Shown here: piece by piece, positions 35,901 through 49,029 of the stretch | How the letters are laid out: each line of letters starts with the position of its first letter | How positions within the stretch are numbered: position 1 is the stretch's first letter | DNA from: Sipunculus nudus | Lineage: Eukaryota; Annelida; Sipuncula; Golfingiida; Sipunculidae | NCBI GenBank assembly: GCA_026874595.1 | Contig: CM049316.1 | Span: 1,614,001-1,678,000, forward strand | Direction: 5' to 3' | Length of the DNA stretch: 64,000 nucleotides | Position numbers and translations under genes: made by a program | The notes under the pieces: model-generated | Databases searched by the model: none | What the model saw: only the letters and a program-made list of their open reading frames with translations | Told to the model about the DNA's origin: nothing

Positions 35901-38900
35901 ATCTGATTAGTTATGTAGTGGGAATAGTGCGATTTGATAAAGATGACTTTTTTTCTAATGTGCAGGGTCGGGCGAGCTGATTCAAAGATTTTGCTGGTCG
36001 GGGATTGATAAGAATAGACATTATCTGATTAGTTATGTAGTGGGAATAGTGCGATTTGATAAAGATGACTTGTTTTTCTAATGTGCAGGGTCGAGCGAGC
36101 TGATTCAAAGATTTTGCTGGTCGGGCATTGATGCGAATAGACATTATCTGATTAGTTATGTAGTGGGAATATACGATTTGATAAAGATGACTTGTTTTTC
36201 TAATGTGCAGGGTCGGGCGAGCTGATTCAAAGATTTTGCTGGTCGGGCATTGATGCGAATAGACATTATCTGATTAGTTATGTAGTGGGAATATACGATT
36301 TGATAAAGATGACTTGTTTTTCTAATGTGCAGGGTCGGGCGAGCTGATTCAAAGATTTTGCTGGTCGGGCATTGATGCGAATAGACATTATCTGATTAGT
36401 TATGTAGTGGGAATATACGATTTGATAAAGATGACTTGTTTTTCTAATGTGCAGGGTCGGGCGAGCTGATTCAAAGATTTTGCTGGTCGGGCATTGATGC
36501 GAATAGACATTATCTGATTAGTTATGTAGTGGGAATATACGATTTGATAAAGATGACTTGTTTTTCTAATGTGCAGGGTCGGGCGAGCTGATTCAAAGAT
36601 TTTGCTGGTCGGGCATTGATGCGAATAGACATTATCTGATTAGTTATGTAGTGGGAATAGTGCGATTTGATAAAGATGACTTGTTTTTCTAATGTGCAGG
36701 GTCGGGCGAGCTGATTCAAAGATTTTGCTGGTCGGGGATTGATGCGAATAGACATTATCTGATCAGTTATGTAGTGGTAATAGTGCGATTTGATAAAGAT
36801 GACTTGTTTTTCTAATGTGCAGGGTCGGGCGAGCTGATTCAAAGATTTGGCTGGGCGGGGATTGATGCGAATAGACATTATCTGATCAGTTATGTAGTGG
36901 TAATAGTGCGATTTGATAAAGATGACTTGTTTTTCTAATGTGCAGGGTCGGGCGAGCTGATTCAAAGATTTGGCTGGGCGGGGATTGATGCGAATAGACA
37001 TTATCTGATCAGTTATGTAGTGGGAATAGTGCGATTTGATAAAGATGACTTGTTTTTCTAATGTGCAGGGTCGGGCGAGCTGATTCAAAGATTTGGCTGG
37101 GCGGGGATTGATGCGAATAGACATTATCCGATTAGTTATGTAGTGGTAATAGTGCGATTTGATAAAGATGACTTGTTTTTCTAATGTGCAGGGTCGGACG
37201 AGCTGATTCAAAGATTTGGCTGGGCGGGGATTGATGCGAATAGACATTATCTGATTAGTTATGTAGTGGTAATAGTGCGATTTGATAAAGATGACTTGTT
37301 TTTCTAATGTGCAGGGTCGGGAGAGCTGATTCAAAGATTTGGCTGGTCGGGGATTGATGCGAATAGACATTATCTGATTAGTTATGTAGTGGGAATAGTG
37401 CGATTTGATAAAGATGACTTTTTTTCTAATGTGCAGGGTCGGGTGAGCTGATTCAAAGATTTTGCTGGTCGGGGATTGATAAGAATAGACATTATCTGAT
37501 CAGTTATGTAGTGGGAATAGTGCGATTTGATAAAGATGACTTGTTTTTCTAATGTGCAGGGTCGGGCGAGCTGATTCAAAGATTTTGCTGGTCGGGCATT
37601 GATGCGAATAGACATTATCTGATTAGTTATGTAGTGGTAATAGTGCGATTTGTTAAAGATGACTTGTTTTTCTAATGTGCAGGGTCGGGCGAGCTGATTC
37701 AAAGATTTGGCTGGGCGGGGATTGATGCGAATAGACATTATCTGATTAGTTATGTAGTGGTAATAGTGCGATTTGATAAAGATGACTTGTTTTTCTAATG
37801 TGCAGGGTCGGGCGAGCTGATTCAAAGATTTGGCTGGGCGGGGATTGATGCGAATAGACATTATCTGATTAGTTATGTAGTGGTAATAGTGCGATTTGAT
37901 AAAGATGACTTGTTTTTCTAATGTGCAGGGCGGGCGAGCTGATTCAAAGATTTTGCTGGGCGGGGATTGATGCGAATAGACATTATCTGATCAGTTATGT
38001 AGTGGTAATAGTGCGATTTGTTAAAGATGACTTGTTTTTCTAATGTGCAGGGTCGGGCGAGCTGATTCAAAGATTTTGCTGGTCGGGGATTGATGCGAAT
38101 AGACATCACTGATCAGTTATGTAGTGGTAATAGTGCGATTTGATAAAGATGACTTGTTTTTCTAATGTGCAGGGTCGGGCGAGCTGATTCAAAGATTTTG
38201 CTGGTCGGGGATTGATGCGAATAGACATTATCTGATCAGTTATGTAGTGGTAATAGTGCGATTTGATAAAGATGACTTGTTTTTCTAATGTGCAGGGTCG
38301 GGCGAGCTGATTCAAAGATTTGGCTGGGCGGGGATTGATGCGAATAGACATTATCTGATCAGTTATGTAGTGGTAATAGTGCGATTTGATAAAGATGACT
38401 TGTTTTTCTAATGTGCAGGGTCGGGCGAGCTAATTCAAAGATTTGGCTGGGCGGGGATTGATGCGAATAGACATTATCTGATCAGTTATGTAGTGGTAAT
38501 AGTGCGATTTGTTAAAGATGACTTGTTTTTCTAATGTGCAGGGTCGGGCGAGCTGATTCAAAGATTTTGCTGGTCGGGGATTGATGCGAATAGACATTAT
38601 CTGATCAGTTATGTAGTGGTAATAGTGCGATTTGTTAAAGATGACTTGTTTTTCTAATGTGCAGGGTCGGGCGAGCTGATTCAAAGATTTTGCTGGGCGG
38701 GGATTGATGCGAATAGACATTATCTGATTAGTTATGTAGTGGTAATAGTGCGATTTGATAAAGATGACTTGTTTTTCTAATGTGCAGGGTCGGGCGAGCT
38801 GATTCAAAGATTTTGCTGGGCGGGGATTGATGCGAATAGACATTATCTGATTAGTTATGTAGTGGTAATAGTGCGATTTGATAAAGATGACTTGTTTTTC

Positions 38901-39279
38901 TAATGTGCAGGGTCGGGCGAGCTGATTCAAAGATTTTGCTGGGCGGGGATTGATGCGAATAGACATTATCTGATTAGTTATGTAGTGGTAATAGTGCGAT
39001 TTGATAAAGATGACTTGTTTTTCTAATGTGCAGGGTCGGGCGAGCTGATTCAAAGATTTGGCTGGGCGGGGATTGATGCGAATAGACATTATCTGATGAG
39101 TTATGTAGTGGTAATAGTGCGATTTGATAAAGATGACTTGTTTTTCTAATGTGCAGGGTCGGGCGAGCTGATTCAAAGATTTGGCTGGGCGGGGATTGAT
39201 GCGAATAGACATTATCTGATCAGTTATGTAGTGGTAATAGTGCGATTTGATAAAGATGACTTGTTTTTCTAATGTGCAG

Positions 39280-42200
39280 GGTCGGGCGAGCTGATTCAAA
39301 GATTTGGCTGGGCGGGGATTGATAAGAATAGACATTATCTGATCAGTTATGTAGTGGTAATAGTGCGATTTGATAAAGATGACTTGTTTTTCTAATGTGC
39401 AGGGTCGGGCGAGCTGATTCAAAGATTTGGCTGGGCGGGGATTGATGCGAATAGACATTATCCGATTAGTTATGTAGTGGTAATAGTGCGATTTGATAAA
39501 GATGACTTGTTTTTCTAATGTGCAGGGTCGGGCGAGCTGATTCAAAGATTTCGCTGGGCGGGGATTGATGCGAATAGACATTATCCGATTAGTTATGTAG
39601 TGGTAATAGTGCGATTTGATAAAGATGATTTGTTTTTCTAATATGCAGGGTCGGGCGAGCTGATTCAAAGATTTGGCTGGGCGGGGATTGATGCGAATAG
39701 ACATTATCTGATCAGTTATGTAGTGGTAATAGTGCGATTTGATAAAGATGACTTGTTTTTCTAATGTGCAGGGTCGGGCGAGCTGATTCAAAGATTTGGC
39801 TGGGCGGGGATTGATGCGAATAGACATTATCTGATCAGTTATGTAGTGGGAATAGTGCGATTTGATAAAGATGACTTGTTTTTCTAATGTGCAGGGTCGG
39901 GCGAGCTGATTCAAAGATTTTGCTGGGCGGGGATTGATGCGAATAGACATTATCTGATCAGTTATGTAGTGGTAATAGTGCGATTTGTTAAAGATGACTT
40001 GTTTTTCTAATGTGCAGGGTCGGGCGAGCTGATTCAAAGATTTTGCTGGGCGGGGATTGATGCGAATAGACATCACTGATCAGTTATGTAGTGGTAATAG
40101 TGCGATTTGATAAAGATGACTTGTTTTTCTAATGTGCAGGGTCGGGCGAGCTGATTCAAAGATTTTGCTGGGCGGGGATTGATGCGAATAGACATCACTG
40201 ATCAGTTATGTAGTGGTAATAGTGCGATTTGATAAAGATGACTTGTTTTTCTAATGTGCAGGGTCGGGCGAGCTGATTCAAAGATTTGGCTGGGCGGGGA
40301 TTGATGCGAATAGACATTATCTGATCAGTTATGTAGTGGTAATAGTGCGATTTGATAAAGATGACTTGTTTTTCTAATGTGCAGGGTCGGGCGAGCTGAT
40401 TCAAAGATTTGGCTGGGCGGGGATTGATGCGAATAGACATTATCTGATCAGTTATGTAGTGGTAATAGTGCGATTTGATAAAGATGACTTGTTTTTCTAA
40501 TGTGCAGGTTCGGGCGACCTGATTCAAAGATTTGGCTGGGCGGGGATTGATGCGAATAGACATTATCTGATTAGTTATGTAGTGGTAATAGTGCGATTTG
40601 ATAAAGATGACTTGTTTTTCTAATGTGCAGGGTCGGGCGACCTGATTCAAAGATTTGGCTGGGCGGGGATTGGTGCGAATAGACATTATCTGATTAGTTA
40701 TGTAGTGGTAATAGTGCGATTTGTTAAAGATGACTTGTTTTTCTAATGTGCAGGGTCGGGCGAGCTGATTCAAAGATTTGGCTGGGCGGGGATTGATGCG
40801 AATAGACATTATCTGATCAGTTATGTAGTGGTAATAGTGCGATTTGATAAAGATGACTTGTTTTTCTAATGTGCAGGGTCGGGCGAGCTGATTCAAAGAT
40901 TTTGCTGGTCGGGGATTGATAAGAATAGACATTATCTGATCAGTTATGTAGTGGTAATAGTGCGATTTGATAAAGATGACTTGTTTTTCTAATGTGCAGG
41001 GTCGGGCGAGCTGATTCAAAGATTTGGCTGGGCGGGGATTGATGCGAATAGACATTATCTGATTAGTTATGTAGTGGTAATAGTGCGATTTGTTAAAGAT
41101 GACTTGTTTTTCTAATGTGCAGGGTCGGGCGAGCTGATTCAAAGATTTCGCTGGGCGGGGATTGATGCGAATAGACATTATCTGATCAGTTATGTAGTGG
41201 TAATAGTGCGATTTGATAAAGATGACTTGTTTTTCTAATGTGCAGGGTCGGGCGAGCTGATTCAAAGATTTTGCTGGTCGGGGATTGATGCGAATAGACA
41301 TTATCTGATTAGTTATGTAGTGGTAATAGTGCGATTTGATAAAGATGACTTGTTTTTCTAATGTGCAGGGTCGGGCGAGCTGATTCAAAGATTTTGCTGG
41401 GCGGGGATTGATGCGAATAGACATTATCTGATTAGTTATGTAGTGGTAATAGTGCGATTTGATAAAGATGACTTGTTTTTCTAATGTGCAGGGTCGGGCG
41501 AGCTGATTCAAAGATTTGGCTGGGCGGGGATTGATGCGAATAGACATTATCTGATCAGTTATGTAGTGGTAATAGTGCGATTTGATAAAGATGACTTGTT
41601 TTTCTAATGTGCAGGGTCGGGCGAGCTGATTCAAAGATTTGGCTGGGCGGGGATTGATGCGAATAGACATTATCTGATCAGTTATGTAGTGGTAATAGTG
41701 CGATTTGATAAAGATGACTTGTTTTTCTAATGTGCAGGGTCGGGCGAGCTGATTCAAAGATTTTGCTGGTCGGGGATTGATAAGAATAGACATTATCTGA
41801 TCAGTTATGTAGTGGTAATAGTGCGATTTGATAAAGATGACTTGTTTTTCTAATGTGCAGGGTCGGGCGAGCTGATTCAAAGATTTGGCTGGGCGGGGAT
41901 TGATGCGAATAGACATTATCCGATTAGTTATGTAGTGGTAATAGTGCGATTTGATAAAGATGACTTGTTTTTCTAATGTGCAGGGTCGGGCGAGCTGATT
42001 CAAAGATTTCGCTGGGCGGGGATTGATGCGAATAGACATTATCCGATTAGTTATGTAGTGGTAATAGTGCGATTTGATAAAGATGATTTGTTTTTCTAAT
42101 GTGCAGGGTCGGACGAGCTGATTCAAAGATTTCGCTGGGCGGGGATTGATGCGAATAGACATTATCCGATTAGTTATGTAGTGGTAATAGTGAGATTTGA

Positions 42201-42420
42201 TAAAGATGATTTGTTTTTCTAATGTGCAGGGTCGGGCGAGCTGATTCAAAGATTTGGCTGGGCGGGGATTGATGCGAATAGACATTATCTGATTAGTTAT
42301 GTAGTGGTAATAGTGCGATTTGATAAAGATGACTTGTTTTTCTAATGTGCAGGGTCGGGAGAGCTGATTCAAAGATTTGGCTGGTCGGGGATTGATGCGA
42401 ATAGACATTATCTGATTAGT
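39280..42420. repeat. Higher-order duplication inside the 123-bp satellite (2458 bp)
   Basis: Rare unit variants recur at one fixed distance. GATAAGAAT is at 39321 and 41779, and AAAGATGATTTG at 39621 and 42079. Both pairs are 2458 bp apart, which is 20 units minus 2 bp. One 2-bp deletion (CATCACTGAT form) lies between them. This is evidence that a block of about 20 units was copied as a whole. Confidence 0.8.
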
Positions 42421-45122
42421 TATGTAGTGGTAATAGTGCGATTTGATAAAGATGACTTTTTTTCTAATGTGCAGGGTCGGGAGAGCTGATTCAAAGATTT
42501 TGCTGGTCGGGGATTGATGCGAATAGACATTATCTGATTAGTTATGTAGTGGGAATAGTGCGATTTGATAAAGATGACTTGTTTTTCTAATGTGCAGGGT
42601 CGGGCGAGCTGATTCAAAGATTTTGCTGGTCGGGGATTGATAAGAATAGACATTATCTGATTAGTTATGTAGTGGGAATAGTACGATTTGATAAAGATGA
42701 CTTGTTTTTCTAATGTGCAGGGTCGGGCGAGCTGATTCAAAGATTTTGCTGGTCGGGCATTGATGCGAATAGACATTATCTGATTAGTTATGTAGTGGGA
42801 ATAGTGCGATTTGATAAAGATGACTTGTTTTTCTAATTTGCAGGGTCGGGCGAGCTGATTCAAAGATTTTGCTGGTCGGGCATTGATGCGAATAGACATT
42901 ATCTGATTAGTTATGTAGTGGGAATAGTGCGATTTGATAAAGATGACTTGTTTTTCTAATGTGCAGGGTCGGGCGAGCTGATTCAAAGATTTTGCTGGTC
43001 GGGGATTGATGCGAATAGACATTATCTGATTAGTTATGTAGTGGGAATAGTGCGATTTGATAAAGATGACTTGTTTTTCTAATGTGCAGGGTCGGGCGAG
43101 CTGATTCAAAGATTTTGCTGGTCGGGGATTGATGCGAATAGACATTATCTGATTAGTTATGTAGTGGTAATAGTGCGATTTGATAAAGATGACTTGTTTT
43201 TCTAATGTGCAGGGTCGGGCGAGCTGATTCAAAGATTTTGCTGGGCGGGGATTGATGCGAATAGACATTATCTGATCAGTTATGTAGTGGTAATAGTGCG
43301 ATTTGATAAAGATGACTTGTTTTTCTAATGTGCAGGGTCGGGCGAGCTGATTCAAAGATTTGGCTTGGCGGGGATTGATGCGAATAGACATTATCTGATC
43401 AGTTATGTAGTGGTAATAGTGCGATTTGATAAAGATGACTTGTTTTTCTAATGTGCAGGGTCGGGCGAGCTGATTCAAAGATTTTGCTGGGCGGGGATTG
43501 ATGCGAATAGACATTATCTGATTAGTTATGTAATGGTAATAGTGCGATTTGATAAAGATGACTTGTTTTTCTAATGTGCAGGGTCGGGCGAGCTGATTCA
43601 AAGATTTTGCTGGGCGGGGATTGATGCGAATAGACATTATCTGATTAGTTATGTAATGGGAATAGTGCGATTTGATAAAGATGACTTGTTTTTCTAATGT
43701 GCAGGGTCGGGCGAGCTGATTCAAAGATTTGGCTGGGCGGGGATTGATGCGAATAGACATTATCTGATTAGTTATGTAGTGGGAATAGTCCGATTTGATA
43801 AAGATGACTTGTTTTTCTAATGTGCAGGGTCGGGCGAGCTGATTCAAAGATTTGGCTGGGCGGGGATTGATGCGAATAGACATTATCTGATTAGTTATGT
43901 AGTGGGAATATACGATTTGATAAAGATGACTTGTTTTTCTAATTTGCAGGGTCGGGCGAGCTGATTCAAAGATTTGGCTGGGCGGGCATCGATGCGAATA
44001 GGCATTATCTGATTAGTTATGTAGTGGGAATAGTGCGATTTGATAAAGATGACTTGTTTTTCTAATGTGCAGGGTCGGGCGAGCTGATTCAAAGATTTGG
44101 CTGGGCGGGTATTGATGCGAATAGGCATTATCTGATTAGTTATGTAGTGGTAATAGTGCGATTTGATAAAGATGACTTGTTTTTCTAATGTGCAGGGTCG
44201 GGCGAGCTGATTCAAAGATTTTGCTGGTCGGGTATTGATGCGAATAGACATTATCTGATCAGTTATGTAGTGGTAATAGTGCGATTTGATAAAGATGACT
44301 TGTTTTTCTAATGTGCAGGGTCGGGCGAGCTGATTCAAAGATTTTGCTGGTCGGGGATTGATGCGAATAGACATTATCCGATTAGTTATGTAGTGGTAAT
44401 AGTGCGATTTGATAAAGATGACTTGTTTTTCTAATGTGCAGGGTCGGGCGAGCTGATTCAAAGATTTCGCTGGGCGGGGATTGATGCGAATAGACATTAT
44501 CCGATTAGTTATGTAGTGGTAATAGTGCGATTTGATAAAGATGATTTGTTTTTTTAATGTGCAGGGTCGGACGAGCTGATTCAAAGATTTGGCTGGGCGG
44601 GGATTGATGCGAATAGACATTATCTGATTAGTTATGTAGTGGTAATAGTGAGATTTGATAAAGATGACTTGTTTTTCTAATGTGCAGGGTCGGGCGAGCT
44701 GATTCAAAGATTTGGCTGGTCGGGGATTGATGCGAATAGACATTATCTAATTAGTTATGTAGTGGTAATAGTGCGATTTGATAAAGATGACTTGTTTTTC
44801 TAATGTGCAGGGTCGGGAGAGCTGATTCAAAGATTTTGCTGGTCGGGGATTGATGCGAATAGACATTATCTGATTAGTTATGTAGTGGGAATAGTGCGAT
44901 TTGATAAAGATGACTTTTTTTCTAATGTGCAGGGTCGGGCGAGCTGATTCAAAGATTTTGCTGGTCGGGGATTGATAAGAATAGACATTATCTGATTAGT
45001 TATGTAGTGGGAATAGTGCGATTTGATAAAGATGACTTGTTTTTCTAATGTGCAGGGTCGGGCGAGCTGATTCAAAGATTTTGCTGGTCGGGCATTGATG
45101 CGAATAGACATTATCTGATTAG

Positions 45123-47700
45123 TTATGTAGTAGGAATATACGATTTGATAAAGATGACTTGTTTTTCTAATGTGCAGGGTCGGGCGAGCTGATTCAAAGA
45201 TTTTGCTGGTCGGGGATTGATGCGAATAGACATTATCTGATTAGTTATGTAGTGGGAATAGTGCGATTTGATAAAGATGACTTGTTTTTCTAATTTGCAG
45301 GGTCGGGCGAGCTGATTCAAAGATTTTGCTGGTCGGGCATTGATGCGAATAGACATTATCTGATTAGTTATGTAGTGGGAATAGTGCGATTTGATAAAGA
45401 TGACTTGTTTTTCTAATGTGCAGGGTCGGGCGAGCTGATTCAAAGATTTTGCTGGTCGGGGATTGATGCGAATAGACATTATCTGATTAGTTATGTAGTG
45501 GTAATAGTGCGATTTGATAAAGATGAGTTGTTTTTCTAATGTGCAGGGTCGGGCGAGCTGATTCAAAGATTTTGCTGAGCGGGGATTGATGCGAATAGAC
45601 ATTATCTGATCAGTTATGTAGTGGTAATAGTGCGATTTGATAAAGATGACTTGTTTTTCTAATGTGCAGGGTCGGGCGAGCTGATTCAAAGATTTTGCTG
45701 GGCGGGGATTGATGCGAATAGACATTATCTGATCAGTTATGTAGTGGTAATAGTGCGATTTGATAAAGATGACTTGTTTTTCTAATGTGCAGGGTCGGGC
45801 GAGCTGATTCAAAGATTTGGCTTGGCGGGGATTGATGCGAATAGACATTATCTGATTAGTTATGTAGTGGTAATAGTGCGATTTGATAAAGATGACTTGT
45901 TTTTCTAATGTGCAGGGTCGGGCGAGCTGATTCAAAGATTTTGCTGGGCGGGGATTGATGCGAATAGACATTATCTGATTAGTTATGTAGTGGTAATAGT
46001 GCGATTTGATAAAGATGACTTGTTTTTCTAATGTGCAGGGTCGGGCGAGCTGATTCAAAGATTTTGCTGGGCGGGGATTGATGCGAATAGACATTATCTG
46101 ATTAGTTATGTAGTGGGAATAGTGCGATTTGATAAAGATGACTTGTTTTTCTAATGTGCAGGGTCGGGCGAGCTGATTCAAAGATTTGGCTGGGCGGGGA
46201 TTTATGCGAATAGACATTATCTGATTAGTTATGTAGTGGGAATATACGATTTGATAAAGATGACTTGTTTTTCTAATTTGCAGGGTCGGGCGAGCTGATT
46301 CAAAGATTTTGCTGGGTGGGCATCGATGCGAATAGACATTATCTGATTAGTTATGTAGTGGGAATAGTGCGATTTGATCAAGATGACTTGTTTTTCTAAT
46401 GTGCAGGGTCGGGCGAGCTGATTCAAAGATTTGGCTGGTCGGGGATTGATAAGAATAGACATTATCTGATTATTTATGTAGTGGGAATAGTGCGATTTGA
46501 TAAAGATGACTTGTTTTTCTAATGTGCAGGGTCGGGCGAGCTGATTCAAAGATTTTGCTGGTCGGGCATTGATGCGAATAGACATTATCTGATTAGTTAT
46601 GTAGTGGGAATATACGATTTGATAAAGATGACTTGTTTTTCTAATGTGCAGGGTCGGGCGAGCTGATTCAAAGATTTTGCTGGTCGGGCATTGATGCGAA
46701 TAGACATTATCTGATTAGTTATGTAGTGGGAATAGTGCGATTTGATAAAGATGACTTGTTTTTCTAATTTGCAGGGTCGGGCGAGCTGATTCAAAGATTT
46801 TGCTGGTCGGGCATTGATGCGAATAGACATTATCTGATTAGTTATGTAGTGGGAATAGTGCGATTTGATAAAGATGACTTGTTTTTCTAATGTGCAGGGT
46901 CGGGCGAGCTGATTCAAAGATTTTGCTGGTCGGGGATTGATGCGAATAGACATTATCTGATTAGTGATGTAGTGGTAATAGTGCGATTTGATAAAGATGA
47001 GTTGTTTTTCTAATGTGCAGGGTCGGGCGAGCTGATTCAAAGATTTTGCTGAGCGGGGATTGATGCGAATAGACATTATCTGATCAGTTATGTAGTGGTA
47101 ATAGTGCGATTTGATAAAGATGACTTGTTTTTCTAATGTGCAGGGTCGGGCGAGCTGATTCAAAGATTTTGCTGGGCGGGGATTGATGCGAATAGACATT
47201 ATCTGATCAGTTATGTAGTGGTAATAGTGCGATTTGATAAAGATGACTTGTTTTTCTAATGTGCAGGGTCGGGCGAGCTGATTCAAAGATTTGGCTTGGC
47301 GGGGATTGATGCGAATAGACATTATCTGATTAGTTATGTAGTGGTAATAGTGCGATTTGATAAAGATGACTTGTTTTTCTAATGTGCAGGGTCGGGCGAG
47401 CTGATTCAAAGATTTTGCTGGGCGGGGATTGATGCGAATAGACATTATCTGATTAGTTATGTAGTGGTAATAGTGCGATTTGATAAAGATGACTTGTTTT
47501 TCTAATGTGCAGGGTCGGGCGAGCTGATTCAAAGATTTTGCTGGGCGGGGATTGATGCGAATAGACATTATCTGATTAGTTATGTAGTGGGAATAGTGCG
47601 ATTTGATAAAGATGACTTGTTTTTCTAATGTGCAGGGTCGGGCGAGCTGATTCAAAGATTTGGCTGGGCGGGGATTGATGCGAATAGACATTATCTGATT
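45123..47700. repeat. Higher-order duplication inside the 123-bp satellite (1474 bp)
   Basis: The block at 45123-46217 and the block at 46597-47691 have the same order of unit variants, including GATGAGTTG, TTGCTGAGCGG and GGCTTGGCGGG. The offset is 1474 bp, which is 12 units minus 2 bp. The minus-strand frames of the two blocks are both exactly 364 codons and nearly identical. Confidence 0.88.
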
Positions 47701-48640
47701 AGTTATGTAGTGGGAATATACGATTTGATAAAGATGACTTGTTTTTCTAATTTGCAGGGTCGGGCGAGCTGATTCAAAGATTTTGCTGGGTGGGCATCGA
47801 TGCGAATAGACATTATCTGATTAGTTATGTAGTGGGAATAGTGCGATTTGATAAAGATGACTTGTTTTTCTAATGTGCAGGGTCGGGCGAGCTGATTCAA
47901 AGATTTGGCTGGGCGGGGATTGATGCGAATAGGCATTATCTGATTAGTTATGTAGTGGTAATAGTGCGATTTGATAAAGATGACTTGTTTTTCTAATGTG
48001 CAGGGTCGGGCGAGCTGATTCAAAGATTTTGCTGGTCGGGTATTGATGCGAATAGACATTATCTGATCAGTTATGTAGTGGTAATAGTGCGATTTGATAA
48101 AGATGACTTGTTTTTCTAATGTGCAGGGTCGGGCGAGCTGATTCAAAGATTTGGCTGGTCGGGATTTGATGCGAATAGACATTATCTGATTAGTTATGTA
48201 GTGGTAATAGTGCGATTTGATAAAGACGACTTGTTTTTCTAATGTGCATGGTCAGGTGAGCTGGTTCAAAGATTTGGCTGGTCGGGGATTGATGCGAATA
48301 GACATTATCTGATTAGTTATGTAGTGGTAATAGTGCGATTTGATAAAGATGACTTGTTTTTCTAATGTGCAGGGTCGGGCGAGCTGATTCAAAGATTTTG
48401 CTGGTCGGGGATTGATGCGAATAGACATTATCTGATTAGTTATGTAGTGGTAATAGTGCGATTTGATAAAGATGACTTGTTTTTCTAATGTGCAGGGTCG
48501 GGCGAGCTGATTCAAAGATTTTGCTGGGCGGGGATTGATGCGAATAGACATTTTCTGATTAGTTATGTAGTGGTAATAGTGCGATTTGATAAAGATGACT
48601 CTGATTAGTTATGTATTGGTTTAAGTGAGGTTTTATATAT

Positions 48641-49029
48641 AAAATTTACCAATATAATATTAATGATTTAATATATATATATATTAGAATATATTTTATG
48701 TATTCAACGTATAGAAATTGTTCTTATTTTACTGTGACACAGTGATACAGAGGAAAAGTATCAGCATTGTACAACACAGCAGGGGACAATGATCTAATGC
48801 TGAACATGTCACTTCAATCAAAAGTTAATAACAAAAAATGACACTTACTGTTACTCGGAGGAAAAAATATATAAAATAATACACGTATATAATATATACT
48901 ATTATAACTGCCATTGCTTTAAAACATTTAACATTAGCTGGTCTTTCTTTGAAATGTTTTTTACACCTTTTTCATAACACGATTTGTGTAATGAAGCTAA
49001 ATTTTTAAGTCATCTGTTTAGCTTAAACC
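48641..49029. other. Spacer right of satellite
   Basis: AT-rich, no gene or repeat beyond short AT runs. Confidence 0.6.

Larger units (their letters stand above)
33150..48640. repeat. Satellite array, 123-bp unit, about 125 copies (15.5 kb)
   Basis: The unit runs, in pieces, GATTTGATAAAGATGACTTG, TTTTTCTAATGTGCAGGGTC, GGGCGAGCTGATTCAAAGAT, TTTGCTGGTCGGGGATTGAT, GCGAATAGACATTATCTGAT, TAGTTATGTAGTGGTAATAG, TGC. Degenerate units mark both edges (33150-33245 and 48590-48640). Copies are mostly more than 95 percent alike. 123 is 41 codons and the minus strand lacks stops, so frames of up to 737 codons arise (40195-42408). The recurrent variants point to neutrality. Of about eight variable sites only two would be synonymous, and 1-2 bp deletions break the frame many times (for example at about 36170-36540, 38106, 40076 and 40195). 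Therefore I call it a non-coding satellite. It shows higher-order copying, reported under findings. It may be pericentromeric, subtelomeric or interstitial; this cannot be told from the sequence. Confidence 0.95.

Noticed and set aside
33252-48551. Long minus-strand open frames (up to 737 codons) of a 41-residue repeat as a repeat-protein or peptide-precursor gene
   Set aside because: They are explained by a 123-bp stop-free satellite unit. Variants are mostly amino-acid-changing, 1-2 bp deletions break the frame many times, and there is no signal peptide, no dibasic cleavage sites and no upstream gene structure.
33245-48610. Each 123-bp unit has, on the + strand, a donor-like GGTAATAG and an acceptor-like TTTTTCTAATGTGCAG 46 bp apart, suggesting mini-introns
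   Set aside because: 46 bp is very short for a metazoan intron, many units have GGAATAG and so lack the GT, and the rest of the unit is not open on that strand.
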